DNA of 64,000 nucleotides from Haloplasma contractile SSD-17B (GTDB lineage: Bacteria; Bacillota_I; Bacilli_A; Haloplasmatales; Haloplasmataceae). Below are positions 1-7,873 of the stretch, one piece after another. The notes beneath the pieces were generated by a model that did not search any database, was not told the origin of the DNA, and saw only the letters and a program-made list of their open reading frames with translations. A program made the position numbers and the translations under genes. Location of the stretch: assembly GCF_000215935.2 (NCBI RefSeq), contig NZ_AFNU02000003.1, forward strand, positions 186,001 through 250,000. The letters run 5' to 3'. Within the stretch, counting starts at the first letter, position 1, and every line of letters begins with the position of its first letter.

Positions 1-62
1 TATGCACTTTGTAGATATATATCATGATTTAATTGAATACTTTGTTTTCCGGCCTTTGCCAT
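1..62 (-). CDS. spoVAD: Stage V sporulation protein AD, N-terminal fragment (cut by window edge)
   Basis: Only the first 20 codons are in the window. They read MAKAGKQSIQLNHDIYLQSA, which resembles the start of SpoVAD (an L-x-GKQ-type opening followed by a short stretch leading to the thiolase-like fold). The ATG at 62-60 is preceded by a GAGGGTG ribosome site. The gene lies directly downstream of spoVAC, as in the spoVA operon of Bacillus. SpoVA proteins form the channel that moves dipicolinic acid into the forespore and out during germination, and SpoVAD binds DPA. The identity rests on a short match plus position. Confidence 0.75.
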   Translation of the reverse strand, partial: MAKAGKQSIQLNHDIYLQSA

Positions 63-100
63 AATTTCACCCTCTATCTTAATATTCAAGTTCTAATTGC

Positions 101-541
101 TTAACCTCCAACGAATACAACGCGAATAATTCCAAATATATAGGCAGATACAATACCAAATGTGATAACAGCACCTGCTAGTTTAAACATGTTAGCAGCT
201 ACTCCAAGTACTAACCCTTCGCTTCTTGCCTCAAGTGCTGCACTCGTCATAGAATTTGCAAATCCCGTAATGGGAACGAATAAACCTGCTCCTGCAAACT
301 GACCAAATGTGTCTAATACTCCAAAACCTGTTAAAAGAGAAGCTGCTAAAATAAGAGTTACAAGCATTAATGAGTTTGCGTTATCTCGACTTAACTCAAA
401 ATAGATGAAATATAAGTCGCTTAGTCCTTGACCAATAATCCCGAGTGAACCTCCTACAATAAATGCCCTAAATGAATTTATAAAGTAATTAGGCTTCGTT
501 TTATTTCGGTTAATATATTTACTGTAATCTTTAGTAGGCAT
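101..541 (-). CDS. spoVAC: Stage V sporulation protein AC (DPA channel membrane subunit)
   Basis: A 146-residue membrane protein, about the size of Bacillus SpoVAC (150). Several hydrophobic segments follow a basic N-terminus. The family stretches AFIVGGSLGIIGQGLSD, LLTGFGVLD, GQFAGAGLFVPITGFANSM and SEGLVLGVAANMFKLAG are all present. SpoVAC is an inner forespore membrane component of the SpoVA dipicolinate channel and has mechanosensitive-channel activity in Bacillus. A GAGGAGG ribosome site precedes the ATG. It sits just after the spoIIA operon and before spoVAD, the same neighbourhood as in Bacillus. No spoVAA or spoVAB lies between sigF and spoVAC, so those subunits are absent here or encoded elsewhere. 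Identity is firm. Confidence 0.95.
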   Translation of the reverse strand: MPTKDYSKYINRNKTKPNYFINSFRAFIVGGSLGIIGQGLSDLYFIYFELSRDNANSLMLVTLILAASLLTGFGVLDTFGQFAGAGLFVPITGFANSMTSAALEARSEGLVLGVAANMFKLAGAVITFGIVSAYIFGIIRVVFVGG

Positions 542-580
542 TAAAAAAACCTCCTCGTTTGCCGAATATTTTCATACTAA

Positions 581-610
581 TAATATCTGTAAATCTGTGG
601 TACTTTATTC
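581..610 (-). promoter_or_regulatory. Candidate sigma-G promoter of spoVAC
   Basis: Read on the minus strand, GAATA (610-606) is separated by 18 bases from GATATTA (587-581). This fits the sigma-G pattern GHATR, about 18 bases, CATNHTA except for G in place of the first C of the -10. It lies 40 bases before the spoVAC ATG and after the spoIIA terminator. spoVA operons are sigma-G dependent in Bacillus. Short motifs like this occur by chance in AT-rich DNA. Confidence 0.4.
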
Positions 611-702
611 TCTTTTAGCATCTAGAATAATTACCATTTATTAACTATTAAGTCTTTATACTACATAAATTCAATCTTTTGCCAGTATGGAAATTGAGAC
701 AT

Positions 703-736
703 CAAAAAAAAGGATGTCTACAGAGTAAACATCCTT
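703..736 (-). terminator. Rho-independent terminator of the spoIIA operon
   Basis: On the minus strand AAGGATGT pairs perfectly with ACATCCTT (arms 736-729 and 717-710), followed directly by a run of eight T. It lies 27 bases after the sigF stop and separates spoIIA from spoVA transcription. Confidence 0.9.
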
Positions 737-762
737 AATTATAATTTCCTGTTATTTAATTT

Positions 763-1497
763 TTATCCTGCTATGTAATACTCTTTTAATTTCTGTAAAA
801 TTTGTTTTTCAAGTCGTGATACTTTTGATTGTGATATGGCTAATTTCTTAGAGACTTCATTTTGTGTTAGTCCGTAGTAATATCGGTAATAAATTAAATT
901 CTTTTCAACTTCAGGTAATTTACTAATATAGTCTCGTAAGTAGATTTGGTCAATATTAATATCATACTTATTATCTAAGTTTTTATAACTTAACATGGTT
1001 TGATCATCTACAACCGTTTGCTCTAGTGACATCACTTTATTTCGAGAATTATACGAAAGAATGACATCCTCATAATTCATATCTAATTTGTTTGAAATAT
1101 CCATAATCGACAAGTTTTCATCGCTCTCTTCAATTACTTTATTGATTTTTCGTTGATTCGATAAAACTTTTTTACTTAATTTAATCTGATTTTTATATCT
1201 AAGATAATTTCTCACTTCACCTAATATATACGGTACAGCAAAAGTTGAAAACTGTGTACCATAATTACGATCGAACTTCTTGGCTGCTAGAACGAGTCCG
1301 ATACATCCAGATTGAAATAAGTCTTCCTTTTCATCTCTTAGATATGAAAACTTATTAACGATTGACCAAACGAGTTTATAGTTTGCCTCTACTAACCGAT
1401 TATAATCATTATTCTCTGTAGTCGTTTTCTTTTTTACTCGCTTCTTCTTATTGATTTGTTTTTTTTTTAGTTCGCCATGGTTTTTGTTTGCACTCAT
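763..1497 (-). CDS. sigF: Forespore sigma factor sigma-F
   Basis: A 244-residue sigma-70 family protein, close to Bacillus SigF (255). Region 2 contains EDLFQSGCIGLVLAAKKFD and GTQFSTFAVPYILGEVRNYLR. Region 4 ends with a helix-turn-helix (GLTQNEVSKKLAISQSKVSRLEK). It is the last gene of spoIIAA-spoIIAB-sigF, so it should be held by the anti-sigma factor SpoIIAB and freed by SpoIIAA early in forespore development. The ATG lies two bases after the spoIIAB stop, with no clear Shine-Dalgarno, so translational coupling is likely. The N-terminal 30 residues are a lysine-rich, poorly conserved extension. Codons 10-13 contain a run of ten A on the coding strand (1459-1468), a possible slippage site. 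SigG is the closest alternative, but the operon points to sigF. Confidence 0.95.
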   Translation of the reverse strand: MSANKNHGELKKKQINKKKRVKKKTTTENNDYNRLVEANYKLVWSIVNKFSYLRDEKEDLFQSGCIGLVLAAKKFDRNYGTQFSTFAVPYILGEVRNYLRYKNQIKLSKKVLSNQRKINKVIEESDENLSIMDISNKLDMNYEDVILSYNSRNKVMSLEQTVVDDQTMLSYKNLDNKYDINIDQIYLRDYISKLPEVEKNLIYYRYYYGLTQNEVSKKLAISQSKVSRLEKQILQKLKEYYIAG

Positions 1498-1499
1498 AT

Positions 1500-1943
1500 C
1501 TATGCCGACTTAATTTCTTTTTCTCGAATCTTTTTTACCACTTTTATTTCTGTTCCTTTTCCTAATGACGAACTAATTGTAAATCCATCAGCGAATGCTT
1601 CCATGATCGTAAGTCCCATACCGGAACGTTCTTCATCAGGTTTAGTAGTAAAAAAGATTTCTTTTGCTTTTTCTGTATTTGGTATACCTTTTCCGTAGTC
1701 TCTGATTTTTACAGTTACCTTATTTCCAACATATTCAACTCTTAATTTAATTTGTCCAAAACTATCCTCATATCCATGAACAATACTATTAGTTACTGCT
1801 TCTGATACGATTGTCTTGATTTCATTTACTTCCTCTAGCGTTGGATCTAAAGGCATAATGAATCCAGCTACAAAAATTCTTGCAAATGCTTCATTTTCAC
1901 TAATTGCATCAAACACAACTTCAGCACGATTTGTTCTACTCAT
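1500..1943 (-). CDS. spoIIAB: Anti-sigma-F factor and serine kinase SpoIIAB
   Basis: A 147-residue GHKL-type ATPase, matching the family length of about 146. The N box is visible as EAVTNSIVHGYED, the G1 box as IRDYGKGIP, and the G2 region as TTKPDEERSGMGLTIMEAFAD. SpoIIAB binds sigma-F and holds it inactive. It also phosphorylates the conserved serine of SpoIIAA, which controls partner switching. The stop codon is two bases before the sigF ATG and the start lies two bases after the spoIIAA stop, so the three proteins are probably made in a coupled ratio. Identity is firm. Confidence 0.96.
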   Translation of the reverse strand: MSRTNRAEVVFDAISENEAFARIFVAGFIMPLDPTLEEVNEIKTIVSEAVTNSIVHGYEDSFGQIKLRVEYVGNKVTVKIRDYGKGIPNTEKAKEIFFTTKPDEERSGMGLTIMEAFADGFTISSSLGKGTEIKVVKKIREKEIKSA

Positions 1944-1945
1944 GA

Positions 1946-2296
1946 TTACGCCACCCCTAGATAATTAATTGCTTGTGTCTCATCTTTAGTTACAACACAA
2001 ATTTTATGGAGTCCCGCTAGTTTAACCAAACGCTCAACTCCATCATTTAACTCGCATAACACTAACATTCCATTAAATCGTTTTAATTGTTTATATCGAC
2101 CTAATATAACGCCAATGCCACTACTGTCCATAAATTCTAATTGTCTCATATTAAATACCATATTTGTAATATCGTAACGCTCCATTAAGTCATCCACGCG
2201 GTTTTTTAGTTGACCAGAAGTATGATGGTCCAGTTCTCCCGATAGTCTAACAAATAGTGTATCTGACTTAATATAAATTTGTACTGATAAACTCAT
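1946..2296 (-). CDS. spoIIAA: Anti-anti-sigma factor SpoIIAA
   Basis: A STAS-domain protein of 116 residues. GELDHHTSGQLK and FMDSSGIGVILGRYKQ match SpoIIAA, and the serine of the MDSSG motif is the site that SpoIIAB phosphorylates. I chose the ATG at 2296 (MSLSVQ) because AAAGAGGTGG lies at proper spacing and the known family also begins MSLG. An upstream in-frame ATG at 2323 would add nine residues and has no ribosome site. Dephosphorylated SpoIIAA displaces sigma-F from SpoIIAB; the phosphatase SpoIIE is not in the window. I could not find a convincing sigma-H promoter upstream. Confidence 0.96.
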   Translation of the reverse strand: MSLSVQIYIKSDTLFVRLSGELDHHTSGQLKNRVDDLMERYDITNMVFNMRQLEFMDSSGIGVILGRYKQLKRFNGMLVLCELNDGVERLVKLAGLHKICVVTKDETQAINYLGVA

Positions 2297-2670
2297 AACT
2301 TCCACCTCTTTATTTGTTCTCACAAATAATTTAACATAATAAAATTCACCTTAATACGAAACTGACATTTTTAGTGAAAAATAGCCATTGAATTAGGTAA
2401 AGGTTTGGATCAATATTTGTGAAAGTATACGATATAGTGTTTCTATTTGTCGGAATAAGTGGATTTATGTGACAATGTACCTCTTTCTTTGTCTTACTAA
2501 TATAGTCGAATTCTTGTAAACCATGGCTTGTAGACAGTTGTCTTAATCATCCATTACACAATTAGTAAACTCTCTATCTTTACTAAATGCATGCAATAAA
2601 TTATATAGTTATATTATAGCACTTATAACTGATAAATTTAATGACCTTTACGAAGATAATGGAAATTTGT
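2297..2670. other. Intergenic, no gene seen
   Basis: This AT-rich sequence lies between spoIIAA and the candidate small transcript. I see no open frame with a ribosome site and no tRNA-like fold. It should hold the promoter of the spoIIA operon, but no sigma-H-like match was convincing. Confidence 0.6.
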
Positions 2671-2672
2671 GG

Positions 2673-2910
2673 TATAATAAATACATGAAAGGATTGGGAA
2701 CTGATCAATTGAAACGTTTTTTAAAGTTTATTGTTAATGACTCAATCATTATGCTTTAGTATAACTCTAATATGGTCCATTCCTTTAGAATAGTGCCTCT
2801 TTATATGATATTTTTGTAATACTTAGAAATAATAATATACACAGGTTGTGAAATGAGTAATCATCTTACTAACAAAGCGTTCAGTACATAGTCGTACCAA
2901 ACGCTTTGTT
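2673..2910 (+). ncRNA. Candidate small transcript (sRNA or tiny leaderless ORF)
   Basis: An extended -10, TGGTATAAT (-10 hexamer 2673-2678), would start transcription near 2685. The region ends in an 11-bp hairpin at 2871-2910, giving a product of about 225 bases. An ATG sits exactly at 2685 and opens a 24-codon frame (2685-2759) with no ribosome site. It could therefore be a leaderless micro-ORF, but a non-coding RNA is at least as likely. There is no good -35 and no poly-T run after the hairpin. It resembles no RNA family I recognise. Confidence 0.3.
2871..2910 (+). terminator. Hairpin, possible terminator
   Basis: AACAAAGCGTT (2871-2881) pairs perfectly with AACGCTTTGTT (2900-2910) around an 18-base loop. 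The following bases are AT-rich (ATATTATATT) but lack a real T run, so it may be a weak terminator or a structural RNA element. Confidence 0.5.
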
Positions 2911-3032
2911 ATATTATATTATTTATGTCTCTATTGATAAGTTAAAAAAATTCCTATCGGATTTTGATACATAGATAACTTGAATCGTAAATTTTAAAAT
3001 GTGTTTTCCACACTACAATTAACATAAATTAA

Positions 3033-3061
3033 TTGTATTTTTTTGTCAATTGAATTATAAT
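3033..3061 (+). promoter_or_regulatory. Vegetative promoter of the DUF975 gene
   Basis: TTGTAT (3033-3038) and TATAAT (3056-3061) are 17 bases apart, a good sigma-A arrangement, 41 bases before the ATG of the next gene. Confidence 0.7.
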
Positions 3062-3102
3062 TATTAAAGTAACAATTTAATAATTATAAGGGAGCGAATG
3101 TT

Positions 3103-3726
3103 ATGAATTTTGAAGTTATAAAACAAGAAACAAAAGATGCCTTAGTAGGTAATCGTATGATGCTATTTCTTGTTTTGTTTGTGAACATGTTAATTGTTGG
3201 TGCATTATCACAAATTGGGATTGGGATCTTAATTGAACCTGTGTTCATGGGAGGTACATTCTTGGTTTGTACGGTCATCTTAAAAGAGAGAAAAGTAGAT
3301 TTTAATCTTTTATTCCACTATTTTAAAGATTTAAACCATGCTGCAAAATTATTAGCCGTTTATTTACTAAATCTCCTAATTGTTTTTGCTGGACTACTTT
3401 TATTCATTATTCCTGGGATTATATTCTCTTATCAGTATTCACAAGCAGTTTATGTGATGGCTGATAATCCTGAAATGAAGGTATGGGAGGCAATGAAGAA
3501 GAGTAAAGAACTTATGGTTGGCCATAAACTAGAACTGTTTGTGTTTTATTTATCATTTATTGGTCACGTGCTTTTAATCATTATCACATTTGGGCTGTAT
3601 GCGATTTATGCTGTTCCGTATATTAAAGCAGCATGTGTAAACTATTATTTACATTTAACGAACCAACATATTGAAAATTTAGCACTTGAAAATGAAGAGC
3701 AAATGTTACTAGATGAACGATTCTAA
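3103..3726 (+). CDS. DUF975 family integral membrane protein
   Basis: A 207-residue protein with four or more hydrophobic segments. It carries the hallmark stretch of the DUF975 family: LFIIPGIIFSYQYSQAVYVM, then DNPEMKVWEAMKKSKELM, then LSFIGHVLL and a PY near the C-terminal helices. The family is common in Bacillota and its function is not established. A GGGAGCG ribosome site precedes the ATG and there is a good promoter upstream. A terminator follows directly, so the gene is transcribed alone, between two oppositely oriented sporulation-type genes. No signal peptide or enzymatic motif is visible. Confidence 0.85.
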   Translation: MNFEVIKQETKDALVGNRMMLFLVLFVNMLIVGALSQIGIGILIEPVFMGGTFLVCTVILKERKVDFNLLFHYFKDLNHAAKLLAVYLLNLLIVFAGLLLFIIPGIIFSYQYSQAVYVMADNPEMKVWEAMKKSKELMVGHKLELFVFYLSFIGHVLLIIITFGLYAIYAVPYIKAACVNYYLHLTNQHIENLALENEEQMLLDERF

Positions 3727-3745
3727 ATATAGTCTTTCGAAAATA

Positions 3746-3783
3746 GGTAGGAGTGATTTACATTTTAAACTCCTATCTTTTTT
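3746..3783 (+). terminator. Terminator of the DUF975 gene
   Basis: TAGGAGT pairs with ACTCCTA within a longer imperfect stem (3746-3777), followed by six T. It lies 20 bases after the stop codon. Confidence 0.85.
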
Positions 3784-3828
3784 GTTGCTTAAAAGAACTG
3801 TTTAATAACTCTTCTGTATGATTAATCT

Positions 3829-3853
3829 AAAAAAAGAGGGACCCTAGTCCCTC
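3829..3853 (-). terminator. Terminator of dacF
   Basis: On the minus strand GAGGGAC, a four-base loop and GTCCCTC are followed by seven T. It is placed nine bases after the dacF stop. Confidence 0.92.
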
Positions 3854-3861
3854 AATAAAGT

Positions 3862-5067
3862 TTACTCACCATATATAACATTCTTAAACATCCGACCAAA
3901 CAACTGGAATATTCCGGCTTTTTCAATATCTTCGGTTACAGTTAATTCCACTTCATATGGATCGCCGTCTTTATAAATTGTTATTTTTCCTATTGTATCA
4001 CCAGCTTTTGCACCATTCTTAGGAATCGTGTATTCAATATCTTGTTCTAAATCTTTTATTTCAGTTCCCTTCTTCACTAAGAAACTAATTGGTTCTTTGG
4101 TTACGACGTCAACATTATTAGGCTTCATCATCATATTCTCATATTGATCCATGACTACACCCTTATCTACATAATCAACGACTTCATACTGTGAGAATCC
4201 ATATTTTATGAGGTTTACAATATCAGCATTACGCTTCTGAGATGTTTCTGCACCCATAACAACTGCTATTAACCGCATGTTCCCAACACGTTTAGTAGCT
4301 GTTAAACAATAAAGTGCTTCAGGCGTAAACCCTGTTTTAAGTCCGTCTATACCCTCATAGTATTTAACTAATTTGTTTGTATTAACTAGCCAAAACTTAT
4401 CATCGGTGTCTTCACGGATGTAATCCTCATAAAGACTTGTATATTGTGTAACAGTTTCTTCATGGTCTTTTAATAAATCTCTTGCCATCATCGACATATC
4501 ATATGCAGAAGAATAATGGTCTTCATCCGTTAATCCGTGAGGATTCATAAAGTTTGTATCTTTAAGACCTAATTCTTTTACGCGTTCATTCATCATCTTT
4601 ACAAACATTTCTTCTGACCCTGCAACACGTTCTCCAAGTGCAACAACTGAATCATTAGCAGATGCTATTGCAACGGATTTAAATAAATCTTCAACCGTCA
4701 TCTTTTCATTTGGTTCTAGCCATATTTGAGAACCTCCAAGGCTAGCTGCATGATCGGATACGGTAATGACTTCATCCCAGGTCATGTTTCCTTTTTCAAT
4801 CTCTTCTAAAATTAAATGCATACTCATGATTTTTGTCATACTTGCAGGATACAACTGTTCATGAGAATTCTTTTCATACAAAACTTTCCCTGTGTTTAAA
4901 TCAATTAAAATTGCAGATTTTGAATTTGGTGCTAAGTCAACCGTAGTGTTGTTTTCATTATTTTGCTCTTCTTCAGCTAGAGCATTTAAACTAACAACCC
5001 CAAGTAAGTTAACCACCATTAAAAATAAGAAATAAACGAATAATTTTTTTATTTTTATTCTTTTCAT
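3862..5067 (-). CDS. dacF: D-alanyl-D-alanine carboxypeptidase, DacF-like
   Basis: A 401-residue penicillin-binding protein of the DacA/DacF (peptidase S11) type. It has an N-terminal signal sequence (hydrophobic about 9-31, ending near ALA-E). The catalytic motifs are SMTK at 76-79, SAN at 136-138 and KTG at 244-246. A PBP5 C-terminal beta domain and a C-terminal amphipathic stretch for membrane binding follow. It removes the terminal D-Ala from stem peptides outside the membrane and so limits cross-linking. In Bacillus, dacF lies just upstream of spoIIAA and is made in the forespore. Here the order is kept, but a gap of about 1.5 kb with a DUF975 gene separates them, and dacF has its own terminator. 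The start is supported by GAGAGGTG seven bases upstream. Confidence 0.92.
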   Translation of the reverse strand: MKRIKIKKLFVYFLFLMVVNLLGVVSLNALAEEEQNNENNTTVDLAPNSKSAILIDLNTGKVLYEKNSHEQLYPASMTKIMSMHLILEEIEKGNMTWDEVITVSDHAASLGGSQIWLEPNEKMTVEDLFKSVAIASANDSVVALGERVAGSEEMFVKMMNERVKELGLKDTNFMNPHGLTDEDHYSSAYDMSMMARDLLKDHEETVTQYTSLYEDYIREDTDDKFWLVNTNKLVKYYEGIDGLKTGFTPEALYCLTATKRVGNMRLIAVVMGAETSQKRNADIVNLIKYGFSQYEVVDYVDKGVVMDQYENMMMKPNNVDVVTKEPISFLVKKGTEIKDLEQDIEYTIPKNGAKAGDTIGKITIYKDGDPYEVELTVTEDIEKAGIFQLFGRMFKNVIYGE

Positions 5068-5364
5068 ATCACAACACCTCTCTCCCTAAAATATATGAAC
5101 AATGTGACAATTTAATTCAAATATTAACTGAAAGTTATGTTTTTTTAAATACTTAACTACTAACTATCTAAGTTATTAAGTTTTTTATAAAGAACTTCTG
5201 TCTATAAGAGGTTCTTAGATTCTAATTGCCAAACAAAGTTGAAGTAACCTTATGTAAAGTTTTTTCATTATTTACAATGATTAAAATAAGTGATATTATA
5301 ATTTTATATTCTCAGAAAAACTGGGATTATGGGGTGTTTATTGTTTACGAGAAGGGGAAAAACG

Positions 5365-6318
5365 ATGACTTTAAATCAATTAAAAGAACGCTTAATTAAT
5401 CACTACTCACAAATCTCGAAAGAAGATCAGCTTGTTAATGACTTTAAAAATATGATACTTGAACTAAAACCGGTTGAAATTAGAGCCAAACAATTAGAGC
5501 AAAAGCTGATAACAGCAGAAACCGAACTTGAAGAGCTAAAACCAAAATTTAGGTTATTAAGTCTATTTAATAATGATCATGGAGCAAACAAATCACGTGA
5601 AGTACTATATAATCAAAAACTAAAAAAATTAAATGATATGAATGAGGAACTAAATAAAAAGAAAACATTACAAGATTCTCTATTAAAAAAAATCAAACAT
5701 ATTGAAAGTAAATTAATGGAAATTCAACAATTAAAGAACGAATATGAACCGTTAGTAAATGAAGCGATTGTTAATGCCGCTGAACATGATTATAGTGATT
5801 TAAATGAACTAAAAAGTATGGATAAAGACATAAAGCAAACCCTTAATGAAGATAAAAAATATGAAACAATATTAGAATTTGGTTATTTTTTAAGAAAAAA
5901 ATTATTCTCTAATCGAAAGAAATTATTATCCGCAAAAACATTAATAGAATACGATTATCATATTATTTCAGTTTCTTCAATTACAGCTATGAATAAAGCA
6001 AATAAAGCGAACTATAGCTCCAATTTATCTGACATTTATAAAATAGTGGCTACCTTTAATGAACTAATACAGGAATATAAATTGTATTTAAGGGTTAATA
6101 TTGGTGGTTTATCTTCTTTAAGTGATGATATGTTCGATATTACTCGTTCAGATCGTCAAAGTGTAGCACAAGCATATTCCAATATTAATTCATGGAATAA
6201 ATCATATAAAGAACTAGAAACTATCTTAAATACGTTTAATAAAAAAAGAGAAGTGTTAAAAGAACCACTTACAAAACTATTTGATAAACGCCATAACATA
6301 GTGGTAAATTGTATATAA
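5365..6318 (+). CDS. Cytoplasmic coiled-coil protein, function unknown
   Basis: I do not recognise this protein. It is 317 residues, has no signal peptide and no membrane segment, and is rich in Lys, Glu, Leu and Asn. Residues about 25-150 have the heptad-like pattern of a long coiled coil (KQLEQKLITAETELEEL; KKIKHIESKLMEIQQL). A more globular helical half follows. I start it at the ATG at 5365 (MTLNQLKERL), which has AAGGGG eight bases upstream, and not at the in-frame ATG at 5329, which has none. It is a single-gene unit with a strong terminator. Coiled-coil content alone does not assign a role. The toxic-anion-resistance (TelA) family is one loose possibility, but no motif proves it. Confidence 0.7.
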   Translation: MTLNQLKERLINHYSQISKEDQLVNDFKNMILELKPVEIRAKQLEQKLITAETELEELKPKFRLLSLFNNDHGANKSREVLYNQKLKKLNDMNEELNKKKTLQDSLLKKIKHIESKLMEIQQLKNEYEPLVNEAIVNAAEHDYSDLNELKSMDKDIKQTLNEDKKYETILEFGYFLRKKLFSNRKKLLSAKTLIEYDYHIISVSSITAMNKANKANYSSNLSDIYKIVATFNELIQEYKLYLRVNIGGLSSLSDDMFDITRSDRQSVAQAYSNINSWNKSYKELETILNTFNKKREVLKEPLTKLFDKRHNIVVNCI

Positions 6319-6329
6319 TTGTTATATGT

Positions 6330-6369
6330 AAAAGGACAATCTAAAGCAAAGATTGTCCTTTTATTTTTA
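6330..6369 (+). terminator. Terminator of the coiled-coil gene
   Basis: A perfect 13-bp stem, AAAAGGACAATCT with AGATTGTCCTTTT (6330-6342 and 6350-6362), is followed by a T-rich tail. Confidence 0.95.
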
Positions 6370-6374
6370 TTGAA

Positions 6375-6411
6375 AAGGAATGACTAAAGTGTAGTACCGA
6401 AGTCATCCCTT
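6375..6411 (-). terminator. Hairpin, possible terminator of pdp
   Basis: AAGGAATGACT (6375-6385) pairs with AGTCATCCCTT (6401-6411) with one mismatch. On the minus strand it is followed by TTTTC. It lies about 100 bases after the pdp stop, so it could end that transcript. Confidence 0.45.
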
Positions 6412-6507
6412 AAGAAAGCAATAAATTAATATTAAATTATGTCGAACTTTTTCAATCGAGTTCATAACATTAATGTTAAAGTGCTATATATATCATATCC
6501 TCATTAT

Positions 6508-7809
6508 TTACTGAACTGCATCAAAAATTAACTTTGGCTTTTCAACACGCTCAGATGAAATTTTATATATAGAATAGAATTCATTTAGCTTGTCATCCGT
6601 AAGTTCATTATTACTATGAATGACGGCAAGCGTCCCACCTTGTTTTACATCATCACCAATTTTTTTGTCAAGTAGTACTCCTACAGCAAGGTCAATAGAT
6701 GCATCTTTTGTTAACCGTCCTGCTCCTAATGTCATAGCATAGTTCCCGATTGCTAAAGCATTCATTTTCTTAACGAATCCATCTTGTTTCGCTTTCACTT
6801 CATACTGGTACTTTGCAGTTGGTAATAATGTGTAGTCATCTACAACAGTTGCATCTCCACCTTGTGCTGAGATGAAATCTTTAAATTTATTAAGCGCTTC
6901 TCCCGATTTAATTTTTTCTTTAAGGAGAGCAACACCCTCATCATAACTTCCTACAATACCAGCATTCAAAAGGATATGAGCAGCCAAATCGATACATAAA
7001 TCTTCAAAATCTTTAGGTCCGTTTCCTTTTAATGTTTCGATTGCTTCAATTACCTCTAAACTATTTCCTACTGCTTTCCCTAGAGGTTGATCCATGTTCG
7101 TAATAAGTGCAGTTGTATTACGTTCGAATTGTTTTCCGATATTAACCATTGCTTTCGCTAAGGCTTTTGCTTTTTCTATATCTTCCATAAAGGCACCAGA
7201 ACCAACCTTAACATCTAATACAATAGTATCAGCACCTGCTGCAATCTTTTTACTCATAATTGATGACGCTATTAGTGGAATTGATTCTACAGTTCCTGTA
7301 ACGTCTCTTAATGCATATAGTTTCTTATCGGCAGGACACATATCTTTAGTCTGTCCTATGATAGCTATACCTATATCCTTTACTTGTTTAATAAAATCAT
7401 CTTCTGACACATTAATGTTAAATCCTTTTATTGATTCGAGCTTATCTAGTGTACCACCAGTATGGCCAAGTCCACGACCTGACATTTTAGCAAGTTTAGC
7501 ACCACAACTAGCTACTAATGGACCAAGTGTTAAAGATGTTTTATCTCCAACACCACCTGTAGAATGCTTATCAACTTTCTTACCCTCAATCGCTGATAAA
7601 TCTACTCGATCACCAGAATTAACCATGGCATTTGTAAGGTAGTATTTCTCTTTATCAGTCATTCCATTAAATACGATTGCCATTGCCATTGATGACATTT
7701 GATAGTCTGGAATGTCCTCATTTGTATACTGTTCAATCATCCAGTTAATTTCTGTTTCTGTTAATTCTATGTTCTGACGTTTCTTTAAGATTAAGTCGAC
7801 CATTCGCAT
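6508..7809 (-). CDS. pdp: Pyrimidine-nucleoside phosphorylase
   Basis: A 433-residue enzyme matching Bacillus Pdp along its whole length. It cleaves uridine, thymidine or deoxyuridine with phosphate to base and (deoxy)ribose-1-phosphate, in the cytoplasm. The thymidine/pyrimidine phosphorylase signature is clear: VDKHSTGGVGDKTSL, KMSGRGLGHTGGTLDKLE and ALRDVTGTVESIPLIASSIM. A C-terminal barrel-sandwich domain carries GAGR. The ATG (MRMVDLI) has AGAGGTGA upstream. In Bacillus, nucleoside-salvage genes also precede dacF, so part of this synteny is kept. It shares a divergent promoter region with the histidine phosphatase gene. Confidence 0.95.
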   Translation of the reverse strand: MRMVDLILKKRQNIELTETEINWMIEQYTNEDIPDYQMSSMAMAIVFNGMTDKEKYYLTNAMVNSGDRVDLSAIEGKKVDKHSTGGVGDKTSLTLGPLVASCGAKLAKMSGRGLGHTGGTLDKLESIKGFNINVSEDDFIKQVKDIGIAIIGQTKDMCPADKKLYALRDVTGTVESIPLIASSIMSKKIAAGADTIVLDVKVGSGAFMEDIEKAKALAKAMVNIGKQFERNTTALITNMDQPLGKAVGNSLEVIEAIETLKGNGPKDFEDLCIDLAAHILLNAGIVGSYDEGVALLKEKIKSGEALNKFKDFISAQGGDATVVDDYTLLPTAKYQYEVKAKQDGFVKKMNALAIGNYAMTLGAGRLTKDASIDLAVGVLLDKKIGDDVKQGGTLAVIHSNNELTDDKLNEFYSIYKISSERVEKPKLIFDAVQ

Positions 7810-7844
7810 TTATGCATCACCTCTACTAATTTTATCCATTATAT

Positions 7845-7873
7845 ATTATAACACAAATCGCTTTATATAACAC
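7845..7873 (-). promoter_or_regulatory. Promoter of pdp, extended -10
   Basis: On the minus strand TGTTATAAT (hexamer 7850-7845) is an extended -10. The -35 position (7873-7868, GTGTTA) is poor and abuts the -35 of the divergent promoter. Confidence 0.5.

Noticed and set aside
1477-1698. A plus-strand frame across the spoIIAB/sigF junction
   Set aside because: It is antisense to two certain genes and shows no supporting signals.
7094-7642. A 182-codon plus-strand open frame opposite pdp
   Set aside because: It lies wholly antisense to the conserved pyrimidine-nucleoside phosphorylase gene and has no ribosome site, so it is a shadow.
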